DNA of 64,000 nucleotides from Kitasatospora phosalacinea (GTDB lineage: Bacteria; Actinomycetota; Actinomycetes; Streptomycetales; Streptomycetaceae): NCBI RefSeq assembly GCF_000716545.1, contig NZ_JNWZ01000024.1:18844-82843 (forward strand), given 5' to 3'. Shown here piece by piece: positions 17,892 through 26,604 of the stretch. Both the position numbers and the translations under genes were made by a program. The notes beneath the pieces are model-generated. The model saw nothing but the letters and a program-made list of their open reading frames with translations, did no database searches and was not told where the DNA came from. How positions within the stretch are numbered: position 1 is the first letter of the stretch; each line of letters starts with the position of its first letter.

Positions 17892-19064
17892 TCAGCGGGT
17901 CTTGAGCACCACGCCGACCGCGAAGGCGATCTGCTCGTCCGTCAGGTCGGCGCGGGCGGTCAGCCGCAGGCGCGGGACGCCGTCGGGGACGGACGGGGGC
18001 CGGAAGCAGCCGACGGCCAGGCCCTCGTCCCGGCAGGCGGCGGCCCAGCGCACGGCGTGCTCGGGGTCGTCGGCGCGGACGGAGACCACGGCGCCGTCGG
18101 GGGCGGAGGCGTCCAGGCCGGACTCGCCGAGCCGGTCGGCGAGTTCGCGGGCCACCCGCAGGGCGTCGGCGGCCCGGCCGGGTTCGGCGCGCAGCAGGCG
18201 CAGCGCGGCGAGGGCGGCACCGACGGCGGCGGGGGCGAGGCCGGTGTCGAAGATGAAGGTGCGCGCGGCCGAGACCAGGTGGCGGATCACCCGCTCGGGG
18301 CCGAGGACGACGCCGCCCTGGGAGCCGAGGGACTTGGAGAGCGTCGCGGTGGCGACCACGTCGGGCTGTCCGGCGATGCCGGCGGCGGCTCCGGCGCCCG
18401 CGCCGCCGGGGCCGAGCACGCCCAGGCCGTGCGCGTCGTCGATGACCAGCGCGGCGCCGTGCCGCCGGGCGGCGGCGAGGTGCGCGGCGAGCGGGGCGGC
18501 GTTGCCGTCGACCGAGAACACCGAGTCGGTGACCACCAGGGCGCGCGGTTCGGCGCGGCCGGCGAGGGCCTCGCGCACCGACGCGGGGTCGCAGTGCGCG
18601 GCGCGGGTGACCCGGCCCCTGGCCAGGCGGCAACCGTCGATCAGTGAGGCGTGGTTGTGGGCGTCGGAGACGATCAGGGTGTCCGGCCCGGCGAGCGCGG
18701 TGAGCACGGCGAGGTTGGCGGTGTAGCCGGAGGAGAACACCAGGGCGGCCTGGTAGCCGCAGAACTCGGCGAGTTCGCGCTCCAGCGCGGTGTGCGCCTC
18801 GGTGGTGCCGGTGACCAGCCGGGAGCCGGTCGCGCCGCCGCCCCAGCGGAGCGCGGCCTCGGCCGCGGCGGCGGTCACCGCCGGGTGGCGGGTCAGCCCC
18901 AGGTAGTCGTTGGAGGCCAGGTCCAGCACCGGGTCGTCGGCCGGGCGGCTGCGCAGCCGCCTGGTCAGCCCGGCCTCCTCGCGGACGGCCGCGGCCTCGT
19001 CCAGCCAGTCGAACACCCGGTCCGGTGCCGTGGCCTCTTCCCTGACCTGCGCGTCTCCCGCCAT
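17892..19064 (-). CDS. bioF: 8-amino-7-oxononanoate synthase-like alpha-oxoamine synthase
   Basis: 390-aa PLP enzyme of the BioF/KBL/ALAS family, which condenses an acyl thioester with an amino acid. Visible landmarks are LDLASNDYLGLTRHPAV, GATGSRLVTGTTEAHTALE, VFSSGYTANLAVL, DDAHGLGVLGPGG and the PLP lysine Lys244 in TLSKSLGSQGG. It would form the first biotin ring precursor from pimeloyl thioester and alanine. No bioA, bioB or bioD is adjacent, so an orphan or specialised role is possible. ATG at 19064; an in-frame GTG lies 9 bp earlier. Confidence 0.82.
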   Translation of the reverse strand: MAGDAQVREEATAPDRVFDWLDEAAAVREEAGLTRRLRSRPADDPVLDLASNDYLGLTRHPAVTAAAAEAALRWGGGATGSRLVTGTTEAHTALERELAEFCGYQAALVFSSGYTANLAVLTALAGPDTLIVSDAHNHASLIDGCRLARGRVTRAAHCDPASVREALAGRAEPRALVVTDSVFSVDGNAAPLAAHLAAARRHGAALVIDDAHGLGVLGPGGAGAGAAAGIAGQPDVVATATLSKSLGSQGGVVLGPERVIRHLVSAARTFIFDTGLAPAAVGAALAALRLLRAEPGRAADALRVARELADRLGESGLDASAPDGAVVSVRADDPEHAVRWAAACRDEGLAVGCFRPPSVPDGVPRLRLTARADLTDEQIAFAVGVVLKTR

Positions 19065-19267
19065 GCCCGGCACTCTGTCACCCTCCGCGAGGCCGGGGCA
19101 ACGCGCTCCGCCCCGATGTGCGGCGTCCCACACTCCCCGCTCCGGCCCCTCCTGCCCGGGAGGCGTCCTGGAGCCGCTCGGGAACCGTCCCGGCACCGCC
19201 CTGACACCGCCCTGACACCGCTCGAAAACCGCTCGCCCGGACCGGGGCGGGGCGCCACACTCGCCCG

Positions 19268-20458
19268 GTGGACACCTCCCCGCTGACGGCCGCGATCGCG
19301 CGCGGCGACGAGTACCCGTTCCTCGTCCTGCTCGGCGAGGTGCCCGACGCGGAGCTGTCCGGCCCGACCGGGACGCTCCTGCTGGAGGCCGTCGCCCGGG
19401 CCGGCTGGACGAGGGCGGCGTGGGAGCTGGTCGGCAACCGGGGCGTGGACGCCTCCCTCCCGTGGGCGGACGGCGTCGACCCGGTCGACTGGGCGGCGCG
19501 GCAGGGTCTGGCGGAGCTCCTCGGGTGCCTGCTGGAGGGGCGCGGGGACCGGGCGGCGCTCGGTTCTCCGCACCGCCGCGCGCTGCGGACCGCCGAGGCC
19601 GCGATCGCCGCCGACCCCGGCGCTCCGGTGTCCTGGCGCGGCGTGGTGACGGCGGTGGAGCACGCGCTCGGCGTGCACCGCGAACCCGAGGTGCTGATGG
19701 CCCGCGCCCTGGTGCACGCCGCACCGGGCAGCGGGGACTGGGAGGAGTCGCTGTTCGCCCTGGCCCTCCGGAGCGACCGCGCGCTGTTCGACTGGGCGTG
19801 CGCGCGGGTGTCCGACGCCCGGTCGGTGGAACAGCGCCGCTTCGCCCTCGACGCGCTGCGGCACCTGCACCCCGGCCTGAACGTCCTCGCGGACGACGAC
19901 GCCCCCGGCTTCTCGGCGGACGCCGTCGCCTTCCTGCGCCCGCTGCTGGACACCGAGGACGATCCGTACGCCCTGCGCGTGCTCCTGCACGCACTGGACG
20001 CACACGGCTGGGACGACTGCCGGACCGCGCTGCGGTACACCGGCCACCCGGACCCGGAGGTCCGCCGGGCGGCCGCCGGAACGCCGCTGCGGGCCGTCGC
20101 GCAGCACGGCGGCGGCGCGGGCCCGGACGTCCTCGCGTTCGTCCTGGCCCGCGCCGCCGACCCGCGGCCGGAGGCCCGGATCGCCGTCGCCGACGCGCTG
20201 TACCGCGCGCGGCACCGCGCGGGCCTGGACACGCCCGAGGTCCGCGCGGTGCTCACCGGTCTGCTGGACGACTCCGACACGCTGGTGCGGGTCAAGGCCG
20301 CGGGCGCGCTGGCGCTGTACGGCGATCCGCGCGGCCGGGCCGTGTTCGAGGGGATCCGGCGGGGTTTCACCGGCCGGCACGGCTACGGCGCCTGGCAGGC
20401 CCAGGAGATCGCCCACCTGGTGGGGACCTGCGCCGAGGCGCCGGCGCCTCGGGGGTGA
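19268..20458 (+). CDS. Ankyrin-like/HEAT-repeat protein
   Basis: 396-aa soluble helical-repeat protein, GTG start. The first 100 residues look ankyrin-like (LTAAIARGDEYPFLVLLGEV and DPVDWAARQGLAELLGCLLE). From about residue 235 HEAT-type repeats appear, for example DPYALRVLLHALDAHGWDDC, DPEVRRAAAGTPLRAVAQHG and DSDTLVRVKAAGALALYGDP. Such proteins are scaffolds; no catalytic residues are seen. Specific partner unknown. It is monocistronic, divergent from bioF and convergent with infA. Confidence 0.75.
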   Translation: MDTSPLTAAIARGDEYPFLVLLGEVPDAELSGPTGTLLLEAVARAGWTRAAWELVGNRGVDASLPWADGVDPVDWAARQGLAELLGCLLEGRGDRAALGSPHRRALRTAEAAIAADPGAPVSWRGVVTAVEHALGVHREPEVLMARALVHAAPGSGDWEESLFALALRSDRALFDWACARVSDARSVEQRRFALDALRHLHPGLNVLADDDAPGFSADAVAFLRPLLDTEDDPYALRVLLHALDAHGWDDCRTALRYTGHPDPEVRRAAAGTPLRAVAQHGGGAGPDVLAFVLARAADPRPEARIAVADALYRARHRAGLDTPEVRAVLTGLLDDSDTLVRVKAAGALALYGDPRGRAVFEGIRRGFTGRHGYGAWQAQEIAHLVGTCAEAPAPRG

Positions 20459-20465
20459 CGCCTGG

Positions 20466-20690
20466 TCAGTTGCGGTAGCGGTACATGATGCGACCCCTGG
20501 TCAGGTCGTACGGGCTGAGCTCGACCAGGACGCGGTCGAACGGAAGGATCTTGATGTAGTTCTTGCGGATCTTTCCGCTGATGTGGGCGAGCACGTGGTG
20601 GCCGTTCTGCAGTTCCACCTTGAAGGTGGCGTTGCGCAGGCACTCGAGGACGGTGCCTTCCAGTTCCAGGCCTTTTGATACGCGGGGCAA
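20466..20690 (-). CDS. infA: Translation initiation factor IF-1 paralogue
   Basis: 74-aa OB-fold protein that binds the 30S A site during initiation. The sequence [40 protein letters not shown] and [16 protein letters not shown] covers the whole family. It differs from the usual actinobacterial ribosomal-operon IF-1 (for example [14 protein letters not shown] in place of a KMRMHYIRILPDDR-like stretch) and is not beside rpmJ/rpsM, so it is probably a second copy. The only in-frame start is TTG at 20690, with no strong ribosome-binding site, which suggests weak or conditional translation. Confidence 0.9.
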   Translation of the reverse strand: MPRVSKGLELEGTVLECLRNATFKVELQNGHHVLAHISGKIRKNYIKILPFDRVLVELSPYDLTRGRIMYRYRN

Positions 20691-20724
20691 GGGATCTCGA
20701 TTCTCTGGTGGGAAAACTGGGTGT

Positions 20725-20744
20725 CTGTCAGGAGTCTCTGACAG
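20725..20744. terminator. Hairpin between GNAT and infA genes
   Basis: CTGTCAGGAGTCTCTGACAG folds into a 7-bp stem plus a wobble pair. On the minus strand it follows the GNAT stop and precedes infA by about 35 bases, with TTTT a few bases downstream. It could be a weak terminator or leader structure that adds to the low-expression features of infA. Confidence 0.4.
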
Positions 20745-20753
20745 GAGTGTCCG

Positions 20754-21509
20754 TCAGGGGTGGACCAGGTGCAGGAGGTGACCCGTCCGTTCGGCGCCGA
20801 AGCCCTCCAGGAGGGTGACGGCGGCGGTGCGGGACTGGTCGACCTCGGTACGGGCGGTGGTGGTACCGGTTTCGTGCAGGGCGTGCAGGGCGTGGGCGAG
20901 CAGGGAGCGGCCGAGGCCGCACCGCTGGTGGGCGGCACGGACCGCGAGCAGCCCGATCCGGGCGGGGCCCCGGCCCCGGGGGCGGACCACCCGGACCAGG
21001 CCCGCGTACCGGCCTTCGTGGACAGCGACGGCGTACAGGGACGGGTCGATCAGAGTGTCCCCCGGCGGACCGGGTCGAACCTCGGCGGGCATGGTGTGCC
21101 AGCCGGGGCCGGCCGCGACCTCGGCGCGGATCTCCCGGTCCAGCAGTCGGAGTTCGGACTCGTCGGCCGTTCCGGCGGGCAGGACGGTGACGCCCGGGGT
21201 GGGGCTGGGGATAACAACGTCAGTGGACAGGAGATATTCCCATTCCTGCCGCTCGAGGACAAACCCGGCCCGCTCCCAGCGGGAGAGGGCACCGGTGTCG
21301 TCCCCCGCGAGCAGGGTGCGGAGCGGGGCGGGCAGGGCGGCGAGCATCGCGGTGGCCAGCGGTTCGAAGGCGGCGTCGTCCCACACGTCGATGCTGACGA
21401 ACCGTCGGCCGTCGGGGCGCGCGAAGACATCGCCGTGGCCGACGACCACGTCGTCGGCGAGGGCCTTCCACTGGGTCTCGTCGACCCGGGTGATCTGCAC
21501 GGTGTTCAT
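20754..21509 (-). CDS. GNAT-family N-acetyltransferase
   Basis: 251 aa. The acetyl-CoA-binding core is in the C-terminal half: RIGLLAVRAAHQRCGLGRSL then LAHALHALHETGTTTARTEV. The second segment matches the Q/RxxGxG/A loop and following helix. The N-terminal 120 residues resemble a second, degenerate GNAT half (FEPLATAMLAALPAPLRTLL), so the protein may be a tandem GNAT. Substrate unknown. ATG at 21509. It is upstream of infA on the same strand, separated by a hairpin. Confidence 0.85.
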   Translation of the reverse strand: MNTVQITRVDETQWKALADDVVVGHGDVFARPDGRRFVSIDVWDDAAFEPLATAMLAALPAPLRTLLAGDDTGALSRWERAGFVLERQEWEYLLSTDVVIPSPTPGVTVLPAGTADESELRLLDREIRAEVAAGPGWHTMPAEVRPGPPGDTLIDPSLYAVAVHEGRYAGLVRVVRPRGRGPARIGLLAVRAAHQRCGLGRSLLAHALHALHETGTTTARTEVDQSRTAAVTLLEGFGAERTGHLLHLVHP

Positions 21510-21776
21510 GGCTTTCGCCTCTCAGGAGTGCTTGCGTTCTCACGCGGGCGCTCCCGACGACACCTGTGTCAGTCGTTACACCGTGGGGGAAGGGGGGAGC
21601 ACCCGCCTCGATCCAGCTCTCATCGGGAACTCACCTCCTCGCTTCCGGTCACGGCGCTCCGAACAGTAGCAACCCGCCGCCGTCCGGCCAACTCATTTGT
21701 TTCCGGCCCGCTCCCCGCCCGGCCCGGTCCCGCCCGGCCCGGTCCCGTCCGGCCGGGGTCTCACCCGACCGGGATC

Positions 21777-22297
21777 TCACCCGACCTCGACGGTGCGGGT
21801 GGAGCCGTCCGCCCGGGTGAGGGTGACGGGGCCGAAGGTGATGATCGCGTCCGAGCGGGCGCCCGGGCCCCGGTAGAACCCGGTGGCCCGGGTGACCCGG
21901 ACGGCGATCGCGGCCAGTGCGGAGGCGGTCTCGACGTCGGCCCCGAGCGCCGGGGCGGCGAGCGCCCCGTAGCCCCTGGCCTCGGCCCGGTCGCGGACGG
22001 CGCGGGCGTCCCGGCTCAGCTCGGGCAGGATGCTCTCGTCGGCCCAGGACCACATCCAGCTCTCCCCGCGCGGGCTCCAGCTCGCCAGGATCTGCGCGGG
22101 CGCGACGGCCGTCCGGTCCGGAACGTCCGGGTGATCAGCCCGGTCCGCTGGTCCAGCCCCCACCGGTCGGCCGTCCCCAGCCCCCACCGCGCGTGCGCCC
22201 CGGCGAGCCGCTCGATCTGCTCGTGCCCCTCCGCCGCCAGCGCCCCCAACTCCTCCTCGGTGCCCTCGTCCGGTCCTTCCGCCACGTCGATCCGCAT
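21777..22297 (-). pseudogene. DUF6882-like gene with a one-base frameshift
   Basis: From ATG 22297 the first frame reads RWGLGTADRWGLDQRTGLIT up to TRTF. The continuing sense then moves to another frame at about 22118-22121, reading PDRTAVAPAQILASWSPRGE, SWADESILPELSRDARAVRD and ATGFYRGPGARSDAIITFGP. Restoring a single C in TTCCGG rejoins the frames, giving a 173-residue protein similar in layout to DUF6882 proteins. The function of that family is unknown. A sequencing error cannot be excluded. Confidence 0.65.
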
Positions 22298-22365
22298 GCG
22301 GCGTGGTCTCCCGCTCCCCCGCGCCGCACCCGGCGGCGGCCCCGGGCGCCCCGGCCGGACGAGCG

Positions 22366-22716
22366 TCAGGCGAGGGACAGCCACAGGGCCGCGGCCGCGG
22401 CGGTGAGCAGCGCGAGGTTGAGGCCGATGCGGCGGTCCCCGCCGGTCAGGTGCACCGGGACGGCGCCGACCTGCAGCAGCAGGAGGCCGGTCGCCGCGGC
22501 CGGGGCGGGCCAGGCGACGAGGGCGGTGGGCAGGAGCAGGCCGGCGGCGCCGAGCAGTTCGAGGCCGCCCAGGGCGCGCAGGGCGGGCAGCGGGACGCGG
22601 TCGACCCAGGCCATCATCGGGCGGAGCCGGTCGGGGCTGCGCAGTGCTTTCAGCGCGCCCGCGTAGAGGTAGAAGAGGGCGAGCGGTCCGGCGACGATCC
22701 AGTAGGCGATTCTCAT
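22366..22716 (-). CDS. DoxX-like small membrane protein
   Basis: 116 aa with four hydrophobic helices: YWIVAGPLALFYLYAGALKA, ALGGLELLGAAGLLLPTALV, APAAATGLLLLQVGAVPVHL and IGLNLALLTAAAAALWLSLA. This is the DoxX/DoxX-like layout, a broad family linked to redox or membrane homeostasis. It is divergent from a LysR gene across 136 bp that contains a T-N11-A palindrome, so it is the likely target of that regulator. Confidence 0.85.
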   Translation of the reverse strand: MRIAYWIVAGPLALFYLYAGALKALRSPDRLRPMMAWVDRVPLPALRALGGLELLGAAGLLLPTALVAWPAPAAATGLLLLQVGAVPVHLTGGDRRIGLNLALLTAAAAALWLSLA

Positions 22717-22829
22717 GGCTCCCGTGGTTCCCGTGCGTGGGCGTCGGTGGCGCGGGCCCGGTCGGCCGCGCCCCGACGAGTCCACCGCCGGGGCCGGGCG
22801 GCTGTCCAAGACCCGTTCCGGGCCGCCGG

Positions 22830-22842
22830 TACCGGATGGGTA
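22830..22842. promoter_or_regulatory. LysR-type T-N11-A site overlapping a -10 box
   Basis: TACC-GGATG-GGTA is a 4-bp inverted repeat with a 5-bp spacer and exact T-N11-A form. It overlaps the start of TATCGT (22841-22846), a -10-like box. The GTG start is 6 bases after that box, so the LysR transcript is probably leaderless and autoregulated. Confidence 0.5.
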
Positions 22843-22852
22843 TCGTCGCAGC

Positions 22853-23704
22853 GTGGAGCTACGGACACTGCGGTACTTCGTGGCGGTCGCCGAGGAGCTG
22901 CACTTCGGCCGGGCCGCCCGCCGCCTGCACATCAGCCAGCCGCCGCTGAGCCGGGCGGTCCGGCAGCTGGAGGCCGACCTCGGGGCCGCGCTGCTGGTCC
23001 GCTCGCCGGCCGGGGTCGCGCTCACCCCGGCGGGCGCGGTGCTGCTGGAGGAGGCGCGGGCGCTGCTCGCCGGGGCCGAGCGGGCCCGGCTGCGGGTGGG
23101 CGCGGCGGCCGGGAGCGCGGGCATCACCGTCGGCATCCTGGGCGACGGCACCGACCCGGGCGTGTTCCGGTCGGCGGCCGCCTTCCGCCGCAGCCGTCCG
23201 GACGTCGACGTCCGGGTGCGGGAGACCGACCTGACCGACCCGACCTGCGGGCTGCGCGCCGGGCTGGTGGACGTCGCGCTCACCCGGGCGCCGTTCGACG
23301 GGGCCGGGCTGGCGGTGCGCACGCTGCGGGCCGATCCGGTGGGCGCGGTGGTGCGCGCGGACGACCCGCTGGCCCGCCACGAGCGGCTGTGGCTGGCCGA
23401 GCTGGCCGACCGGCGCTGGTTCAGGTTCCCGCCGGGCACGGATCCGCTCTGGCAGGCGTACTGGCACGGCGGCGCCCCGCGCGAGGGGCCGGTGGTGCGG
23501 GGCGTCCAGGAGTGCCTGCAGTCCGTCCTGTGGAACGGCACGGTGGGCCTGGCGCCGCTCGGGCACGAGCTGCCCGCCGAGCTGGCGGTGGTGCCGCTGG
23601 TCGACCTGGAGCCGAGCCGGGTGGTGGTGGCGTGGGACGCGGACCGCAACGACCCGCTGGTCCGCGCCTTCGTCGAGACGGCGACGGTTGGGTACCGCGC
23701 CTGA
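22853..23704 (+). CDS. LysR-family transcriptional regulator (DoxX-linked)
   Basis: 283 aa, GTG start. The winged helix is ELRTLRYFVAVAEELHFGRA then HISQPPLSRAVRQLEADLGA. A periplasmic-binding-type effector domain spans about residues 90-280. It is divergent from the doxX-like gene, the classical LysR target layout. The effector is unknown. The 3' end runs into a short repeated GCGCCTGA tract at 23697-23750. Confidence 0.9.
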   Translation: MELRTLRYFVAVAEELHFGRAARRLHISQPPLSRAVRQLEADLGAALLVRSPAGVALTPAGAVLLEEARALLAGAERARLRVGAAAGSAGITVGILGDGTDPGVFRSAAAFRRSRPDVDVRVRETDLTDPTCGLRAGLVDVALTRAPFDGAGLAVRTLRADPVGAVVRADDPLARHERLWLAELADRRWFRFPPGTDPLWQAYWHGGAPREGPVVRGVQECLQSVLWNGTVGLAPLGHELPAELAVVPLVDLEPSRVVVAWDADRNDPLVRAFVETATVGYRA

Positions 23705-23752
23705 GTGTCCGGGCGCCTGAGCATCCGGGCGCCCGGGCGCCTGAACGCCTGC
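23697..23752. repeat. Short GCGCCTGA-type direct repeats
   Basis: GCGCCTGAGTGTCCGG and GCGCCTGAGCATCCGG are adjacent 16-bp copies, followed by partial copies. They span the stop of the LysR gene and the gap before the rhodanese gene. They may be replication slippage or part of a terminator. Confidence 0.5.
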
Positions 23753-23763
23753 GTACCGGGAGT

Positions 23764-24240
23764 TCAGCAGGCGCAGGAGATGCCCGAGCGCGGGGCGGTC
23801 AGGTCGTCGACCGGGCGCTGCTCGCTGCCGGCGGCGGTGTCGTACGCGAAGCCCTCGCGGGCCCAGTACTCGAAGCCGCCGAGCATCTCCTTGACGCGGT
23901 AGCCGAGCCGGGCGAAGGCCAGCGCGGCGCGGGTGGCGCCGTTGCAACCGGGGCCCCAGCAGTAGGTGACCACGGTCAGGAACGGGTCGATCGTCCCCGG
24001 CGCCAGCTCGGCGATCCGCGCGGTGGGCAGGTGGACGGCGCCGGGGATGCGGCCCTGGTCCCAGGCGGCCTCGCTGCGGGTGTCGACCACCACGATGCCG
24101 GGCACGCCGGAGGCCAGGTCGGCGTGGACGTCGGAGACGTCCGCCTCGAAGGCGAGCCGGGCCGCGTAGTGGGCCGCGGCCTCGGCCGGGGCGGCGGCGG
24201 GGACGTTCAGGACGGCGCTGGTGACGGCGGTGGCGGACAT
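23764..24240 (-). CDS. Single-domain rhodanese-like protein
   Basis: 158 aa, about one rhodanese domain with extensions. Landmarks are IVVVDTRSEAAWDQGRIPGA then VHLPTARIAEL, and the active-site loop VVTYCWGPGCNGATRAA with nucleophile Cys94. Further conserved sequence is RLGYRVKEMLGGFEYWAREG. Such enzymes transfer sulfane sulfur from thiosulfate or persulfides. Three more cysteines lie near the ends of the chain, including the C-terminal CAC. ATG at 24240, no signal peptide. Partner pathway unknown. Confidence 0.9.
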   Translation of the reverse strand: MSATAVTSAVLNVPAAAPAEAAAHYAARLAFEADVSDVHADLASGVPGIVVVDTRSEAAWDQGRIPGAVHLPTARIAELAPGTIDPFLTVVTYCWGPGCNGATRAALAFARLGYRVKEMLGGFEYWAREGFAYDTAAGSEQRPVDDLTAPRSGISCAC

Positions 24241-24648
24241 GGGGGTGCCTCGTTTCTGGCGGTGCTCGTGGTGGTGCGGGGGCTCCGGGCCGGGAGCCGG
24301 GGTTCCGGTGGGCCGTCCCGGTTGCCCCGGTCGGCGACGGCTCCAGTCTCGCGGCCCGCGCGCCCGCCCCACGAGTGGCGTGAGCGCCTACGACCGCCAA
24401 GATCCCGCCAGCCCGCCGCGCCCCGCACGCCGCGTCCCGTGCCCCCGTCGGTCCGGGGCGCACGGCCCCGGTCCCGTCCGGGTGCGTCCAGCGCGCCGGA
24501 CAGCGGAAAACGGGCCGCCGAGTCGGGAAACGCCCGCTCAGACGGGGTCCGCGGCCCCGGCCCGGTCCACCGCCCGCAGGGCGTGCGACGCGGTGGCGCC
24601 CGCCGGGAGCCCGGCCTCCGCGACGGCCTATCCGGGAGCCGCCCGGCC
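24241..24648. other. Gene-free stretch upstream of rhodanese
   Basis: About 400 bp. I see no coding signal, RNA or repeat. CGGCCTCCGCGACGG at about 24611 is the only word that also occurs elsewhere, near 12297, and is probably chance. Confidence 0.35.
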
Positions 24649-24795
24649 CTACTCCCGGACCGCCACCGCTTCCTCCCGGAACGCCACCGCTTCGTCGCCC
24701 CGCTGCACCAACCGCCGCCGCCCCGCCCGGGCCAGCAGGCCGGTCATCGTCTCGGCGGCCCGGATGGCGGCGACCGGACGGGCGTGCACGGTCAC
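24649..24795 (-). CDS. Possible small protein (48 aa)
   Basis: A GTG at 24795 is preceded by GGGAGG at suitable spacing, and the reading gives a charged 48-residue peptide ending GDEAVAFREEAVAVRE. It lies 62 bp after a methyltransferase on the same strand. No family recognised. It could be spurious; the ribosome-binding site is the main support. Confidence 0.3.
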   Translation of the reverse strand: MTVHARPVAAIRAAETMTGLLARAGRRRLVQRGDEAVAFREEAVAVRE

Positions 24796-24857
24796 GGGGA
24801 CCTCCCGTGACGGGAAGGGCTGCGGCCGGGCCGCCCTGGTACCGAGTCGGGCGGCCT

Positions 24858-25559
24858 TCACCCGTCGCGGCGCTGGGGGCGGGCGTCGGCACCGTCCCCG
24901 CCAGGCGCCGGCGCGTGCCCGCTGTCGGCGCCGGCCGGGGCGCGGAAGACCAGCAGGTACCGCCAGAACAGGAGCCGCCGCATCCTGGCGCCGGGCAGCA
25001 GTCCGGCGGCTTCCCGCCGCGTCCGCGCGTAGGTCATCATCGGCGGCGCCACCGGTGCCCGGACCGCGTCGGGGCCGGCCGGGCGGGTGCCGCGGATCCG
25101 TTCGGCGAGCGCGACGGCGGTGCGCGCGGCCGCGTTGACGGGGACGGCGGCCAGGCTCCACAGCCAGTCCGTCCGGGACTCCTCCGGGTAGCAGCCGAGC
25201 ACCACCAGGACCCCGCCGGGCGCCAGCGACTCCCGCAGCGTCCGAACGGTCTCGAACGGCATGTGGTGGAGGCTGGCCAGGCAGGAGATGAAGTCGTAGT
25301 GCGCCCGGGGCAGTTCGACCCGGGTGACGTCGGCGTGCCGGAACCTCGGCGCCCGGCCGTCCGCCCCCACGGCGGCCAGTGCCCGAGCCGCCTCGATCGC
25401 CTCCGCCGAGGGGTCGACCGCGTCCACCTCGATCCCCGACGCGGCCAGCCGCCGGGCGAAGCGGCCCGTTCCACAACCGACGTCCAGCGCGGTGCGGCAG
25501 CCGGGCGGGAGGTGGCGCAGCAGCAGGCGGTGGTAGTGGTCGTTGTGGTTGAAGGGCAT
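24858..25559 (-). CDS. Class I SAM-dependent methyltransferase
   Basis: 233 aa. SAM-binding motif I is TALDVGCGTGRFARRLAASG, followed by VDAVDPSAEAIEAARALAA, the acidic motif FRHADVTRVELP and YDFISCLASLHHMPF. Later LAPGGVLVVLGCYPEE matches motif III. The layout suits small-molecule methyltransferases of the UbiE/Methyltransf_11 type. ATG at 25559. The C-terminal 20 residues are Asp/Gly-rich and probably disordered. Substrate unknown. Confidence 0.88.
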   Translation of the reverse strand: MPFNHNDHYHRLLLRHLPPGCRTALDVGCGTGRFARRLAASGIEVDAVDPSAEAIEAARALAAVGADGRAPRFRHADVTRVELPRAHYDFISCLASLHHMPFETVRTLRESLAPGGVLVVLGCYPEESRTDWLWSLAAVPVNAAARTAVALAERIRGTRPAGPDAVRAPVAPPMMTYARTRREAAGLLPGARMRRLLFWRYLLVFRAPAGADSGHAPAPGGDGADARPQRRDG

Positions 25560-25764
25560 GCGGCACACCCTGCCACAGGCCAACTCCCTTCCCTCAGCAG
25601 GATTCACCGCGTCCACACCGCTCGGCGCCCGCCGAAGACGGCCGCCGACGGTCCGGGCCCGGCGGGCCGGCCGTACCGGGTTCAGCCGCGTGCTCCGGGG
25701 GTGGCGGCCGCGCCGTCCCGCTGCACCCGGTCGGCCAGGGCGGCCGTGGCGGCCGCGGCCCGGA

Positions 25765-26604
25765 TCATCGCCTGCTCGTCCCGGCCGCGCCGCACGACGA
25801 CGGGCTTCCGGCCAGGTTGCCGAGCTCGGCGATGGCGTCCTTGGCATCCTGGTGGGCGGTGTCGATGACCTGGCGGGCGGCCTCCGGGAGGTCGTCGCCG
25901 AGGGCGGCCTTGGCCAGGCCGAGGTTGACCGCCATCGCCACCAGCCGCTGCTGGGCGCCGTCGCGCAAGTCCCGTTCGATCCGGCGGCGTTCGAGGTCTG
26001 CCGCGTCCACCACTCCGGCCCGGCTCGCGGCGAGGTCGTCCGACCCGCTGTTCGAGCCGCTCGGCGCGGCTCGGGCCGAGCAGGGCCGTGGCACCCCGGG
26101 TGTCGGCCCGGGGGAGGAGGCCCGCCGGCCTGGCGTCGGCCCAGAGCGCGGCCAGGCCCGTGACGGTGAGGCAGGCGGCCCAGGTGGTGTACCCGAGGTG
26201 GGCGACCTTCCAGGACAGCGGGAGCAGCATCGTCCACGCCAGCGCGGTGGACGCCGCCAGGCCGGCGAGCAGCAGCGCCAGGACGGCCGGCGCTCCCGCC
26301 CCGACCAGCGGGCCGACCAACAGGTGGTAGGCGATCCGGCGCCACGCCGGACGGGCGGCCCGGCTGCCCCGGCCGGGCCGCGGACCGCGGGCCGCGGGCC
26401 GCTGCGGCGCGGTATCTCGACGCCGAGCAGGGACCGGAAGCGGAGGCGGTGGACGGCGGTGGGCAGGAGCGCCGGCAGCAGGAGCAGCGCGCAGCAGAAC
26501 CCGGCCGCCTGCGCCGGCACCCCGGCCGCCAGGAAGGTGATGTGCCGCCGTGGCGCCCCGAGTTCGCCGCCGAACCGCTCGACCGCACGGGTAAGGATTC
26601 GCAT
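25765..26604 (-). pseudogene. Decayed sensor histidine kinase
   Basis: From ATG 26604 one frame gives a membrane start, ITFLAAGVPAQAAGFCCALL, up to SLLGVEIPRR. Sense then moves frame to YHLLVGPLVGAGAPAVLALL and AHLGYTTWAACLTVTGLAAL. It returns near 26045 to DAADLERRRIERDLRDGAQQ and RLVAMAVNLGLAKAALGDDL, an unmistakable HisKA_3 phosphoacceptor helix pair. It then ends soon after AIAELGNLAG. The ATPase domain is absent and no response regulator is adjacent. At least two frameshifts plus a deletion make it non-functional. Confidence 0.75.

Noticed and set aside
24241..24648. Search for a riboswitch or small RNA in the 400-bp gap
   Set aside because: No conserved core or strong paired structure was visible.
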